Assembly: GCA_017614795.1 (NCBI GenBank)
Contig: JAGABD010000063.1
Coordinates: 1 to 46,091, forward strand
Direction: 5' to 3'
Length of the DNA stretch: 46,091 nucleotides
From: Bacteroidales bacterium
Lineage (GTDB): Bacteria; Bacteroidota; Bacteroidia; Bacteroidales; UBA932
Numbering within the stretch: position 1 is the first letter of the stretch; each line of letters opens with the position of its first letter. Of the stretch, positions 28,220-35,768 are shown one piece after another. The notes beneath the pieces were generated by a model. The model saw only the letters and a program-made list of their open reading frames with translations, was not told where the DNA came from and searched no databases. The translations under genes and the position numbers were made by a program.

Positions 28220-28507
28220 CTAAAGCATTTTCAGCGCTCGGGCGAGCTGGTCGGGGCAGCTGGTGCCGCGGCCCGAGCAGTCGATGCCGTCCAGGCGGGC
28301 GATTACGTCGGCAATCTTCATCCCGACGCAGAGCGAACCGATTCCCTGGGTGTTGCCGTGGCAGCCGCGGGTATACTGCACTCTACGGATGATGTCGCCT
28401 TCGGTTTCGATGTCGATGCGCTCCGAGCACACCGCCATGCAGGTTGAGAACGAGGTCTTGCGGATGCCGCCCTCGGTAACGTCGCTTAGAAGTGTTACTT
28501 CGAACAT
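28220..28507 (-). CDS. TSCPD domain-containing protein
   Basis: 95 residues. The name-giving motif TSCPDQLA lies near the C-terminus, with further cysteines in CMAVCSERI, GCHGNTQGIGSLCVG and DCSG. Stand-alone TSCPD proteins of this size (TIGR03905-like) are of unknown function; the domain also forms the tail of some ribonucleotide reductases. It begins 4 bp after the flavodoxin-like gene stop, so the two are probably co-transcribed. Confidence 0.85.
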   Translation of the reverse strand: MFEVTLLSDVTEGGIRKTSFSTCMAVCSERIDIETEGDIIRRVQYTRGCHGNTQGIGSLCVGMKIADVIARLDGIDCSGRGTSCPDQLARALKML

Positions 28508-28511
28508 AGTC

Positions 28512-29339
28512 TTATCTTACAACCTGGGTGAATACCGGCGCCTTGCCGTTCTCCACAAGAACATAAACCTTTATCTCCCTGGGGGCTCCGGGGAAATCCG
28601 GACCGGGCTGGTCGATGGCGGTAAAGAGATACTCCGTGCCGTCTTCCACAGCCCTCGCTGCTACCTGGGACGCCTTGGCGTGAAGCATCGGATAACCGTC
28701 CACTGCCGCATCGAAAATAGCGGATTCCTCCTCGCCGGCAGGGTGAGGGGCGGGGAAGTCTTCCGGAAGGAAGACATCTCCGTCGATGAAGCCATAGGCC
28801 TTGAGGAAACGGTCGACCTCGACGGGCACTGCGTCCATCCTGGCGGCTCGCACCCCGTATCCCGGGAGAATCACGCTGCCCGGCAGTTTTGCTTCAAGAT
28901 CCTTGGAGCTGGAATCCAGGCCGCCGCTTCCGAAAGTGCAGAAGGGCACCACTATCTTGCCGCTGAAGGCGGCGGAATCAAGCAGCGCGGCGACGGGAGG
29001 GGCGTAAGTGCCGAACCAGACGGGGTAGCCAAGGAAGATGATGTCGTATGCCGAGAGGTCGGAAGCGAGGGGATGCAACTCCGGCACGATGCCTTCGGCC
29101 TTCTCCTGAAGGCAGCGGTCGATAGTCGCCTTGAAGTCTCCGTCATAGGGATTTACGGGCACTATTCCCTCGATGTCGGCGCCCAGTTTCGTCGCAATCT
29201 CCTGTGCGACGGTCTTCGTGTTCGAGGTCTGGGAATAGTACAGAACAAGCACCTTGGGCGCATCGGCCTTCTTCGGCCCGCAGGACCACGCCGCCAGACT
29301 TGCCGCGGCGAGGACCACCATCCATTTTTCGATACTCAT
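28512..29339 (-). CDS. Flavodoxin-like lipoprotein
   Basis: 275 residues from the ATG at 29339, chosen because it places a lipoprotein signal at the N-terminus (VVLAAASLAAWSC, Cys about residue 20). Residues 28-175 are a flavodoxin fold: VLVLYYSQTSNTKTVAQEIA is the FMN phosphate loop and DIIFLGYPVWFGTYAPPV the second flavin loop. A C-terminal extension of about 90 residues (EIKVYVLVENGKAPVF) is unidentified. A membrane-attached flavodoxin outside the cytoplasm would be an extracytoplasmic electron carrier or quinone/NAD(P)H reductase; which one is not clear. Confidence 0.85.
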   Translation of the reverse strand: MSIEKWMVVLAAASLAAWSCGPKKADAPKVLVLYYSQTSNTKTVAQEIATKLGADIEGIVPVNPYDGDFKATIDRCLQEKAEGIVPELHPLASDLSAYDIIFLGYPVWFGTYAPPVAALLDSAAFSGKIVVPFCTFGSGGLDSSSKDLEAKLPGSVILPGYGVRAARMDAVPVEVDRFLKAYGFIDGDVFLPEDFPAPHPAGEEESAIFDAAVDGYPMLHAKASQVAARAVEDGTEYLFTAIDQPGPDFPGAPREIKVYVLVENGKAPVFTQVVR

Positions 29340-29362
29340 ATGCTTAAGTTGTTGTCTTTCTG

Positions 29363-29370
29363 CAAATTTA
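29363..29370 (-). promoter_or_regulatory. -7 box (TAAATTTG) for flavodoxin-like gene
   Basis: Minus-strand TAAATTTGCAG 23 bp before the start at 29339, in AT-rich DNA. Confidence 0.6.
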
Positions 29371-29427
29371 ATCAATTCTTGACTTTATTTGCGAAAAATG
29401 CAAAAGGATAAAAAGAAATCTTAACTC

Positions 29428-29463
29428 TTAAAGAAACATAAAAAGTTTCGTTTGTTTCTTTAA
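29428..29463. repeat. Inverted repeat in AT-rich spacer
   Basis: TTAAAGAAAC (29428-29437) and GTTTCTTTAA (29454-29463) are perfect 10-bp arms around a 16-base loop. It has no T-run after it on either strand. The spacer 29376-29511 otherwise holds no gene. Confidence 0.6.
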
Positions 29464-29511
29464 AACAGTGATTAGTTCCGTTATTTATCTATATACTTGC
29501 ATGGGAAACCA

Positions 29512-29542
29512 TTTGCTTATTGCAAAAAGTTTCGTACTTTTG
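29512..29542 (+). promoter_or_regulatory. Consensus Bacteroidetes promoter for the structured RNA
   Basis: TTTG at 29512-29515, a spacer of exactly 19 bases, and TACTTTTG at 29535-29542: the full TTTG-N19-TAnnTTTG arrangement of the primary sigma factor of this phylum. Predicted transcript start near 29548. Confidence 0.8.
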
Positions 29543-29546
29543 CAGT

Positions 29547-29944
29547 GCATGTTAATAGTTCGGCGACGAACGGATTGTTAATTCAAATGGTATTCTGCCC
29601 TAACAGGATACCATTTTGCTTTCTACAACTGAAGGTGGTACTCTTCAACCGCCCCCGAAGTTCCTTCCGAAATAACAATCTATAATAACATGCTAAAAGG
29701 AACATTCCATGTCGCGTTGAGACTGTGCCTAGGGTTCGGTCGTCAACAGCGGTCCGTGAAGGTCCGGGCTTACACTCGGCATCGAAACGGCCGTCTTGAG
29801 AAAGTGCGCTCCCACTATCGCAGACTTTAGGGAGCCTGCAATGGCGAAAACGCTCAATCAATACCGCAAGTCGCGGTAGACTTCACACCGGCCTTCAGTT
29901 GGGGATAAGCGTCAGAAATGGCGCTTATCTTTTTACATATTGCA
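29547..29944 (+). ncRNA. Structured non-coding RNA of about 400 nt, class uncertain
   Basis: No plausible protein is encoded. The segment runs from a consensus promoter to an intrinsic terminator. Domain 1 is closed by GCATGTTA (29547) with TAACATGC (29686) and inside by GATTGTTA (29573) with TAACAATC (29673). Within it are a hairpin AATGGTAT.CTG/CAG.ATACCATT (29586-29617) and a stem GAAGG-GGTGGT/ACCGCC-CCTTC (29633-29667). Domain 2 has GGAA/TTCC, GCTCCC/GGGAGC and TACCGC/GCGGTA hairpins. It lacks the conserved cores of RNase P RNA, tmRNA and SRP RNA. It may be a member of the Bacteroidales-1 class, an orphan RNA known to be bracketed by such promoters and terminators, or a 6S-like RNA; this was not tested. 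Confidence 0.7.
29904..29944 (+). terminator. Intrinsic terminator of the structured RNA
   Basis: Perfect 8-bp stem GATAAGCG/CGCTTATC (29904-29911, 29932-29939) followed by TTTTT. Confidence 0.85.
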
Positions 29945-29965
29945 AGGAAGCCGACGCAGGGGTGT

Positions 29966-30022
29966 TTGAGGGGGACCACCCCCTCAATAATAAAGGATAG
30001 CGGCTCGTCGCGAGCGACGAGC
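29966..30022. repeat. Two adjacent perfect palindromes
   Basis: TTGAGGGGG-ACCA-CCCCCTCAA (29966-29987) and GCTCGTCGC-GA-GCGACGAGC (30003-30022), 9-bp perfect arms each, separated by 15 AT-rich bases. They lie between the terminators of the structured RNA and tRNA-Ala(CGC). Neither is followed by a T-run. Confidence 0.7.
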
Positions 30023-30033
30023 ACGCTCCACGC

Positions 30034-30064
30034 AAAAAGGGCTGGCAAAACTGCCAGCCCTTTG
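30034..30064 (-). terminator. Intrinsic terminator of tRNA-Ala(CGC)
   Basis: Minus-strand stem AAAGGGCTGGCA/TGCCAGCCCTTT with loop GTTT and a following TT. It starts 3 bases after the tRNA. Confidence 0.85.
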
Positions 30065-30066
30065 TG

Positions 30067-30139
30067 TGGAGCGTAGGAGGGTCGAACTCCCGACCTCTAG
30101 ATTGCGAACCTAGCGCTCTACCAACTGAGCTAACGCCCC
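30067..30139 (-). tRNA. tRNA-Ala (anticodon CGC)
   Basis: 73-nt cloverleaf: acceptor GGGGCGT/ACGCTCC with the G3:U70 alanine identity pair, D stem GCTC/GAGC, anticodon stem CTAGG/TCTAG with loop TTCGCAA, T arm GGGAG-TTCGACC-CTCCT, A73, no encoded CCA. Reads GCG, consistent with the GC-rich coding of this genome. Confidence 0.93.
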
Positions 30140-30149
30140 AAAGGGACTG

Positions 30150-30157
30150 CAAAGATA
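30150..30157 (-). promoter_or_regulatory. -7 box (TATCTTTG) for tRNA-Ala(CGC)
   Basis: Minus-strand TATCTTTGCAGTCCC ten bases before the mature tRNA, in an AT-rich patch. Confidence 0.75.
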
Positions 30158-30204
30158 TAAAAAATATTGGAATATGTCCCCGGTGCGCGACGCAATCTGC
30201 AATA

Positions 30205-32379
30205 CTAGCTTATAAACAGCAGCTCGCGGTACTTGGGCAGGGGCCACATCTTGTTGTCGACCACTTCTTCGAGATGGTCGATGGGGCGGCGCAGCGCGAA
30301 GAGGCTCTCGGCGATGTCGTGGTAGGCGAGGGCGCGGGAATACTCGTCATCGATGGCATTCGCCTTCTTGCGGGCATCATTCATCGCCTCCGCCTTGACG
30401 CGGATTTCTTCTACGCACTTGCTGATGACATCCAGCACCTTAAGCTCGGTGGCGCAACTGTCCAGGTTGCCGTAGATATCCTTCGCCAGTTTGACTTCTT
30501 CAAGAAGCTTGGACTTGTACTCCAGCGCGGCGGGGATGATATGGTTGATGGCCATGCGCTCCATCACGCGTGACTCTATCTGCACTTTCTTGATATAGGT
30601 TTCCCACTTCACTTCGTTGCGGGCCTCGAGCTCCTTGGAGGTGTAGACCCCGGTCCTGGTGAACATGTCCACGGCCGAAGGCTTGATGAATTCGCGGAAC
30701 ATCTTGGGCACGTTGGTCTCGATGTCGAGACCGCGGCGGGCCGCTTCCTTCTTCCACTCTTCGCTGTAGCCGTTGCCCTCGAAGCATACCACGTCGAGCA
30801 CCGACTTGATGATGGGTTTGAGCGCGTCCATAATCGCCACTTCCACCTTCTTGCCTGCCGCAAGTTCCTTGTCGACGGAAGCCTTGAAGTCGAGCAACTG
30901 CTCCGCCACCGCTGCGTTGAGGGTGGTCATAGCACCGGCGCAGTTGGCGCTGGAACCCACCGCGCGGAACTCGAAGCGGTTGCCCGTGAAGGCGAAAGGC
31001 GAAGTGCGGTTGCGGTCGGTGTTGTCCAGGAAGATTTCGGGAATCTCCACGAGACCCACGCTCTTGCCTTTCTTGCCGGCGATCTCGATGGGAGTGTCGG
31101 AAGGAAGGTCGAGCAGTTTGTGCAGGACTTCGGTCATGGTGCGGCCGAGGAAGGCGGACACGATTGCCGGGGGAGCCTCGTTTGCGCCAAGCCTGTGGGC
31201 GTTGGTGGCGCTGGCGATGGATGCCTTGAGCAGGGCGTTGTGCTTCTGCACGGCGGCGAGCACGTTTACGAAGAAGGTTACGAATTGCAGGTTGCCCTTG
31301 GCGTCCTTGCCCGGGGCCAGGAGCGAAACACCCTTGTCGGTTCCTAGCGACCAGTTGTTGTGCTTGCCCGAGCCGTTGATGCCGTCGAATGGCTTCTCGT
31401 GCAGCAGCACCACGAACCCGTGCTTGCGGGCAAGGTGCTTCATCAGGTTCATTACTATCTGGTTCTGGTCGTTGGCAAGGTTTGTTTCGCCGTAGATGGG
31501 CGCCAGCTCGAACTGGTTGGGAGCCACTTCGTTATGCCTCGTCTTGATGGGAATGCCGAGACGGTGTCCCGCAACCTCGAGGTCGCGCATGAATGCCGCC
31601 ACGCGGGGAGGAATGGCCCCGAAATAGTGGTCGTCGAGCTGCTGGTTCTTGGAAGACATATGCCCGAAAAGGGTGCGTCCGGTTATCATCAGGTCCGGAC
31701 GGGCGGCATAAAGCGCCTCGTCCACCAGGAAGTATTCCTGCTCCCAACCGAGATAGGAATATACCTTCTCCACACCGGGATCGAAGAGTTTGCAGAGGGG
31801 AACCGCTGCGTCGCTGACGGCCTTCAGCGCCCTCTTGAGGGGAGTCTTGTAGTCCAGGGCCTCACCGGTATAGGAGATGAACACCGTGGGGATGCAGAGG
31901 GTGTCGCCCAGGATGAAGACAGGCGATGTGGGATCCCAGGCCGTGTAGCCGCGGGCCTCGAAGGTGGCGCGGATGCCGCCGCTGGGGAAGGAAGAAGCGT
32001 CAGGCTCCTGCTGCGCGAGCATCTTTCCGTCGAAAGTTTCGATCACTCCGCCCTTGCCGTCGTAATCGATTAGAGAATCGTGCTTCTCGGCCGTACCTTC
32101 GGTAAGAGGCTGGAACCAGTGGGTGACGTGGGTGACGCCGTGCTCGATGGCCCACTCCTTCATGCCCTTGGCCACGCCGTCCGCCGTCTTGCGGTCGAGT
32201 CCCTTGCCGCCCTCGATGCAGGCGAGAAGCCCTTCCAGGCTGTCGGCATCGAGATACTTGCGCATCTTCTTGCGGTCGAAGACCAATTCTCCGTAATACT
32301 CTGAAGTTTTCCCCGCCGGAACGGCGGCAGGAACAACCTTTCTTTCGAAAGATTCCTTGACTAAATCGAACCTGTCCAT
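30205..32379 (-). CDS. glnN: Type III glutamine synthetase
   Basis: 724 residues, the size of GSIII enzymes and far above the 450-470 of GSI. GSIII features are VVPAAVPAGKTSEYYGELVFD at the N-terminus, GWEQEYFLVDEALYA, TRHNEVAPNQFELAPIYGE, LLHEKPFDGINGSGKHNNWS and NRTSPFAFTGNRFEFRAVGS with the substrate-binding arginines. It makes glutamine from glutamate, ammonia and ATP as a dodecamer in the cytoplasm. Single gene with its own promoter; no GlnB-type regulator is adjacent. Confidence 0.96.
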   Translation of the reverse strand: MDRFDLVKESFERKVVPAAVPAGKTSEYYGELVFDRKKMRKYLDADSLEGLLACIEGGKGLDRKTADGVAKGMKEWAIEHGVTHVTHWFQPLTEGTAEKHDSLIDYDGKGGVIETFDGKMLAQQEPDASSFPSGGIRATFEARGYTAWDPTSPVFILGDTLCIPTVFISYTGEALDYKTPLKRALKAVSDAAVPLCKLFDPGVEKVYSYLGWEQEYFLVDEALYAARPDLMITGRTLFGHMSSKNQQLDDHYFGAIPPRVAAFMRDLEVAGHRLGIPIKTRHNEVAPNQFELAPIYGETNLANDQNQIVMNLMKHLARKHGFVVLLHEKPFDGINGSGKHNNWSLGTDKGVSLLAPGKDAKGNLQFVTFFVNVLAAVQKHNALLKASIASATNAHRLGANEAPPAIVSAFLGRTMTEVLHKLLDLPSDTPIEIAGKKGKSVGLVEIPEIFLDNTDRNRTSPFAFTGNRFEFRAVGSSANCAGAMTTLNAAVAEQLLDFKASVDKELAAGKKVEVAIMDALKPIIKSVLDVVCFEGNGYSEEWKKEAARRGLDIETNVPKMFREFIKPSAVDMFTRTGVYTSKELEARNEVKWETYIKKVQIESRVMERMAINHIIPAALEYKSKLLEEVKLAKDIYGNLDSCATELKVLDVISKCVEEIRVKAEAMNDARKKANAIDDEYSRALAYHDIAESLFALRRPIDHLEEVVDNKMWPLPKYRELLFIS

Positions 32380-32401
32380 ATTGGGCTAACTAACGAAAGT
32401 A

Positions 32402-32409
32402 CAAATTTA
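32402..32409 (-). promoter_or_regulatory. -7 box (TAAATTTG) for glnN
   Basis: Minus-strand TAAATTTGTAC 22 bp before the glnN ATG, overlapping the last codons of miaA. Confidence 0.65.
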
Positions 32410-33243
32410 AATATTTTTCCCGATTCTTGTCCAGTGGATTTGGATGCCGCTGCGTTCCATTCCGCGGAACCAGGTCATCTGCCGCTTGGCGAACTGGTGG
32501 ATGGCGGTGGAGAGCTGGGTGAAGAGTTCCTCTTCGCTGAGTTTTCCCTGTAGATAGAGGGTGACGAATTTGTACTCCAGCCCGTAGCCCAGCAGCGTCT
32601 CGGCGGGAACTCCCGCGTCCAGCAGGCCCTTTACCTCGGCAACCATTCCCTCGTCCAACCGTGCCCTGAGGCGAGCATCTATGCGCGCGTTGCGCTCCTC
32701 GCGGCTCACCAGCGTGCCGATGAAGTATGTCGCCGCGGCGAGAGATTGCCTATCGGCGTCGGCAATGACGGGAGAGGCGCTGAGCGGCTTCTTCGAGCGG
32801 AAGTCGTACCCGGAACACACCGCATTGATATAGAGCCCGGTGCCGCCGCAGAGGATGGGGAAGCGCCCTTTTGCCCGGATGGCTTCGAACGCGGCGGCGA
32901 AATCCTCGCAGAAGCGGTAGACGTTATACCCGTCGCCCGGATTGGTGACATCTATAATATAATAAGGAATATCGCCGTACTCCGCGAGGTCCTTGCCCGT
33001 GCCGATGTCCATTCCGCGGTAGACCTGGCGCGAATCGGCGGAGATGATTTCGCACACCAGCCCGAAATCCTTCGCGAGCGTCCTGGCGAGACGGACCGCA
33101 TAACCCGTCTTCCCGGAGGCGGTGGGTCCCAGCACGCAGATCATCTGCAATTCGCCGGAGGCGCATCTCCCCGCAAGGGCGGGAATGTCGATTTCCTCCG
33201 CTTCGGGCAGGGCGGCGAGTATGGGTTTTCGCATTTTGGGCAT
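32407..33243 (-). CDS. miaA: tRNA dimethylallyltransferase MiaA, short form
   Basis: 278 residues from the ATG at 33243 (a further in-frame ATG lies at 33234). P-loop LGPTASGKTGYAVRLA, ISADSRQVYRGMDIGTGK and GGTGLYINAV are canonical MiaA; the C-terminus has QFAKRQMTWFRG. It isopentenylates A37 of UNN-reading tRNAs. The stretch between LYINAVCSGYDF and YFIGTLVSREERN is only about 24 residues, where typical MiaA has a helical insertion domain of some 60-80 residues. That short linker contains VIADADRQS, encoded by the palindrome shared with atpG. Activity and tRNA choice may therefore differ. Confidence 0.88.
   Translation of the reverse strand: MPKMRKPILAALPEAEEIDIPALAGRCASGELQMICVLGPTASGKTGYAVRLARTLAKDFGLVCEIISADSRQVYRGMDIGTGKDLAEYGDIPYYIIDVTNPGDGYNVYRFCEDFAAAFEAIRAKGRFPILCGGTGLYINAVCSGYDFRSKKPLSASPVIADADRQSLAAATYFIGTLVSREERNARIDARLRARLDEGMVAEVKGLLDAGVPAETLLGYGLEYKFVTLYLQGKLSEEELFTQLSTAIHQFAKRQMTWFRGMERSGIQIHWTRIGKNI
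32744..32769 (-). repeat. 26-bp palindromic repeat, copy 2 (in miaA)
   Basis: On the minus strand this matches 5424-5449 at 25 of 26 bases (the difference is A for C in the CGG/AGG arginine codon). It is read in the same frame as the atpG copy. Confidence 0.85.
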
Positions 33244-33264
33244 GTTAGGGCGGGTTTTTCTCCT

Positions 33265-33272
33265 CAAATATA
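33265..33272 (-). promoter_or_regulatory. -7 box (TATATTTG) for miaA
   Basis: Minus-strand TATATTTGAGG, 21 bp before the ATG at 33243. Together with the smpB box on the other strand it forms a divergent promoter region of about 80 bp. Confidence 0.6.
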
Positions 33273-33293
33273 GATAATTTTCCAAACTGTTCG

Positions 33294-33301
33294 TATATTT
33301 G
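33294..33301 (+). promoter_or_regulatory. -7 box (TATATTTG) for smpB
   Basis: TATATTTGTA 23 bp before the smpB ATG. Confidence 0.6.
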
Positions 33302-33324
33302 TATTAACCTGGAAATAGCGCCTG

Positions 33325-33771
33325 ATGCCCAAAGCGAAGAGCAAAATACAGATTCAGAACCGACGCGCATCGCACGACTACGAGTTTCTGGAGAACTACG
33401 ATGCCGGAATAGTGCTCGTGGGGACCGAAATCAAGTCGCTTCGCGCCGGAAGGGCTTCGCTGCAGGACGCCTACTGTCACTTCGAGGGCAGGGAACTCTT
33501 CCTCCGCGGGATGAACATCGCCACCTATCTCCAGGGCTCCTGGGGAGCGCACGAACCTCTGCGCGAGCGCAAGCTGCTGCTCACCAGGCGGGAACTCCGC
33601 CATCTCGCCGCCGCGGTAAAGACCAAGGGCCTCACCATCGTCGCCACCAAGGCATACATCGCGGAGAACGGCTACGCCAAGGTGCACATCGCCCTCGCCC
33701 GCGGCCGCAAGGAGTACGACAAGCGTGCGGCGATAAAAGAAAAAGATATAAGAAGAGAAATGAACCAATAG
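33325..33771 (+). CDS. smpB: SsrA-binding protein SmpB
   Basis: 148 residues with the SmpB core: NRRASHDYEFLENYDAGIVL, GTEIKSLRAGRASLQDAYC, HLAAAVKTKGLTIV and a basic tail. It delivers tmRNA to stalled ribosomes. No ssrA gene was recognised in this window. It ends just before a strong terminator and tRNA-Ala(GGC). Confidence 0.96.
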   Translation: MPKAKSKIQIQNRRASHDYEFLENYDAGIVLVGTEIKSLRAGRASLQDAYCHFEGRELFLRGMNIATYLQGSWGAHEPLRERKLLLTRRELRHLAAAVKTKGLTIVATKAYIAENGYAKVHIALARGRKEYDKRAAIKEKDIRREMNQ

Positions 33772-33773
33772 TT

Positions 33774-33803
33774 AAAGGGGCGCCCGGCCGGGTGCCCCTT
33801 TTT
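33774..33803 (+). terminator. Intrinsic terminator of smpB
   Basis: AAAGGGGCGCCCGG and CCGGGTGCCCCTTT form a long GC-rich stem ending in TTTTT. Confidence 0.88.
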
Positions 33804-33823
33804 CAAAAAACACCCCTCGGGTG

Positions 33824-33852
33824 TTGCAAATTCAAAATTTGTTGTATCTTTG
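33824..33852 (+). promoter_or_regulatory. Promoter for tRNA-Ala(GGC)
   Basis: TTG at 33824-33826, then 18 bases, then TATCTTTG at 33845-33852 continuing as TATCTTTGCAGTCCC, 11 bases before the mature tRNA. Confidence 0.78.
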
Positions 33853-33863
33853 CAGTCCCAAAC

Positions 33864-33936
33864 GGGGTATTAGCTCAGTTGGTAGAGCGTTTGAATGGCA
33901 TTCAAAAGGTCAGGAGTTCGATTCTCCTATGCTCCA
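33864..33936 (+). tRNA. tRNA-Ala (anticodon GGC)
   Basis: 73-nt cloverleaf: acceptor GGGGTAT/ATGCTCC with G3:U70, D stem GCTC/GAGC, anticodon stem TTTGA/TCAAA with loop ATGGCAT, T arm AGGAG-TTCGATT-CTCCT, A73, no encoded CCA. Confidence 0.95.
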
Positions 33937-33943
33937 CAAAAAT

Positions 33944-33969
33944 TAGCTCGGCATTGCCGGGCTTTTTTT
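33944..33969 (+). terminator. Intrinsic terminator of tRNA-Ala(GGC)
   Basis: AGCTCGG/CCGGGCT stem with loop CATTG and a run of seven T. The lepA promoter box starts directly behind it. Confidence 0.85.
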
Positions 33970-33970
33970 G

Positions 33971-33978
33971 TATATTTG
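33971..33978 (+). promoter_or_regulatory. -7 box (TATATTTG) for lepA, at leaderless distance
   Basis: TATATTTGCA ends 6 bases before the lepA ATG at 33985, so transcription should begin at or within a base or two of the start codon. Confidence 0.65.
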
Positions 33979-33984
33979 CATTCT

Positions 33985-35766
33985 ATGGAGATGAAGAACA
34001 TACGCAACTTCTGCATCATCGCGCACATCGACCACGGAAAGAGCACTCTGGCGGACCGCCTGCTGGAGCTGACGCAGACCTTGAGCGAGCGCGATATGGA
34101 GGCGCAGGTGCTGGACGATATGGACTTGGAGCGCGAGAAAGGAATCACCATCAAGAGCCACGCAATCCAGATGCAGTACAAGGGCTATGTGCTCAATCTT
34201 ATCGACACTCCGGGTCACGTGGACTTCAGTTACGAAGTCAGCCGCAGCATCGCTTCCTGCGAGGGCGCGCTGCTGGTGGTGGACGCTTCGCAGGGGGTGC
34301 AGGCGCAGACTATCGCCAACCTCTACCACGCCATCGACCACAATCTGGAGATCATCCCCATCCTTAACAAGATAGATATGGATTCGGCCCAGCCCGACGT
34401 GGTGGCCGACCAGATAATCGACCTCATCGGCTGCAAGGCCGAGGACATCTTCCGTATCTCCGCCCGCACGGGCGAAGGGGTGGCTCCCATCCTGGACGCC
34501 ATCGTGGAGAAGATTCCCGCCCCCGAAGGAAATCCCGACGCGCCGCTTCAGGCGCTCATCTTCGATTCGGTTTTCAACCCGTTCCGCGGGGTAATCGCCT
34601 ACTTCAAGGTCAAGAACGGCAGCATCCGCAGCGGAGAGAAAGTTAAATTCTTCGCCACGGGAATGGAATACGAGGCCGACGAGGTGGGCATTCTCAAGAT
34701 GAAACTGATGCCCACCAGGGAGATTGGCTGCGGCGACGTGGGATACATCATCTCGGGAATAAAGAGCGCTTCGGAAGTGAAGGTGGGTGACACCATCACG
34801 AGCGCCGAAAACCCCTGCAGGGAGGCCATCGCCGGGTTCGAGGAGGTCAAGCCGATGGTGTTCGCGGGTATGTACCCCGTTCAGGCCGACAAGTTCGAGG
34901 AGCTGCGCGCCGTGTTGGAGAAATTCCAGCTGAACGACGCTTCCTTCGTCTACGAACCCGAATCGTCGCTGGCCCTCGGAAGCGGCTTCCGCTGCGGATT
35001 CCTCGGGCTCCTGCATCTGGAAATAGTGCAGGAACGCCTCTTCCGCGAGTTCGATATGGACGTCGTGACCACGGTGCCCAACGTATCCTACAAGGTATAT
35101 ACGATGCAGGGCGAAGTGATCGACGTGCACAACCCTTCCGGTCTGCCGTCGCCCACAAGCATCAGCCGCATCGAGGAGCCTTTCATCCGCGCGCAGATCA
35201 TCTCCAAGTCGGAATTCTTCGGCCCCGTGATGAAGCTTTGCCTCGACAAGCGCGGCACCCTCGTCAGCCAGCACTACATCACCGCCGACCGCGTCGAACT
35301 CAACTACGACATGCCCCTTTCGGAGATAGTCTTCGACTTTTACGACAAGCTCAAGAGCATCTCCAAGGGCTACGCTTCGTTCGACTACCACATTACCGGC
35401 TACCGTCCCGCGAGGCTGGTAAAGCTCGATATCCTGCTCAACGGCGAGCCTGCCGACGCCCTCTCCACCCTCATCCACGAGGACAACGCCTACGACTTCG
35501 GGCGCAAGATGTGCGTGAAGCTCAAGGACCTCATTCCGCGCCAGCAGTTCGACATCCCCATCCAGGCGGCCATCGGCGGAAAGATAATCGCCCGCGAGAC
35601 CGTGAAGCAGGTGCGCAAGGACGTCACTGCGAAGTGCTACGGCGGCGATGTCACCCGCAAGCGAAAACTGCTCGAGAAGCAGAAGGAAGGCAAGAAGCGG
35701 ATGCGCCAGATCGGCAAGGTGCAGGTGCCCCAGTCCGCGTTCATGGCGGTGCTCAAACTCGATTAG
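33985..35766 (+). CDS. lepA: Elongation factor 4 (LepA)
   Basis: 593 residues from the ATG at 33985; a longer in-frame reading begins inside the tRNA and is rejected. GTPase motifs: [16 protein letters not shown] (G1), [15 protein letters not shown] (G3), NKIDMD (G4). Domain order continues with the EF-G-like III and V ([18 protein letters not shown]) and the LepA-specific C-terminal domain ([20 protein letters not shown]). It acts on ribosomes in translation and assembly. A box of TATATTTG so close upstream predicts a leaderless mRNA. Confidence 0.97.
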   Translation: MEMKNIRNFCIIAHIDHGKSTLADRLLELTQTLSERDMEAQVLDDMDLEREKGITIKSHAIQMQYKGYVLNLIDTPGHVDFSYEVSRSIASCEGALLVVDASQGVQAQTIANLYHAIDHNLEIIPILNKIDMDSAQPDVVADQIIDLIGCKAEDIFRISARTGEGVAPILDAIVEKIPAPEGNPDAPLQALIFDSVFNPFRGVIAYFKVKNGSIRSGEKVKFFATGMEYEADEVGILKMKLMPTREIGCGDVGYIISGIKSASEVKVGDTITSAENPCREAIAGFEEVKPMVFAGMYPVQADKFEELRAVLEKFQLNDASFVYEPESSLALGSGFRCGFLGLLHLEIVQERLFREFDMDVVTTVPNVSYKVYTMQGEVIDVHNPSGLPSPTSISRIEEPFIRAQIISKSEFFGPVMKLCLDKRGTLVSQHYITADRVELNYDMPLSEIVFDFYDKLKSISKGYASFDYHITGYRPARLVKLDILLNGEPADALSTLIHEDNAYDFGRKMCVKLKDLIPRQQFDIPIQAAIGGKIIARETVKQVRKDVTAKCYGGDVTRKRKLLEKQKEGKKRMRQIGKVQVPQSAFMAVLKLD

Positions 35767-35768
35767 TT

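Noticed and set aside
29497..29685. Small open reading frames inside the structured RNA region
   Set aside because: They cut across the predicted helices, have no recognisable start context and no protein-like composition.
29547..29944. RNase P RNA, tmRNA or SRP RNA as identity of the structured RNA
   Set aside because: The GAGGAAAGTCC-type core of RNase P, the tRNA-like ends of tmRNA and the SRP tetraloop motif could not be found; only a weak GGTCCGGGC resemblance remains.
33895..33984. N-terminal extension of lepA starting inside tRNA-Ala(GGC)
   Set aside because: It would read through a tRNA and a terminator; the ATG at 33985 gives the normal LepA N-terminus.
33943..35478. 511-codon minus-strand frame opposite lepA
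   Set aside because: Antisense shadow of LepA; it would also have to run through the lepA promoter region and terminator.
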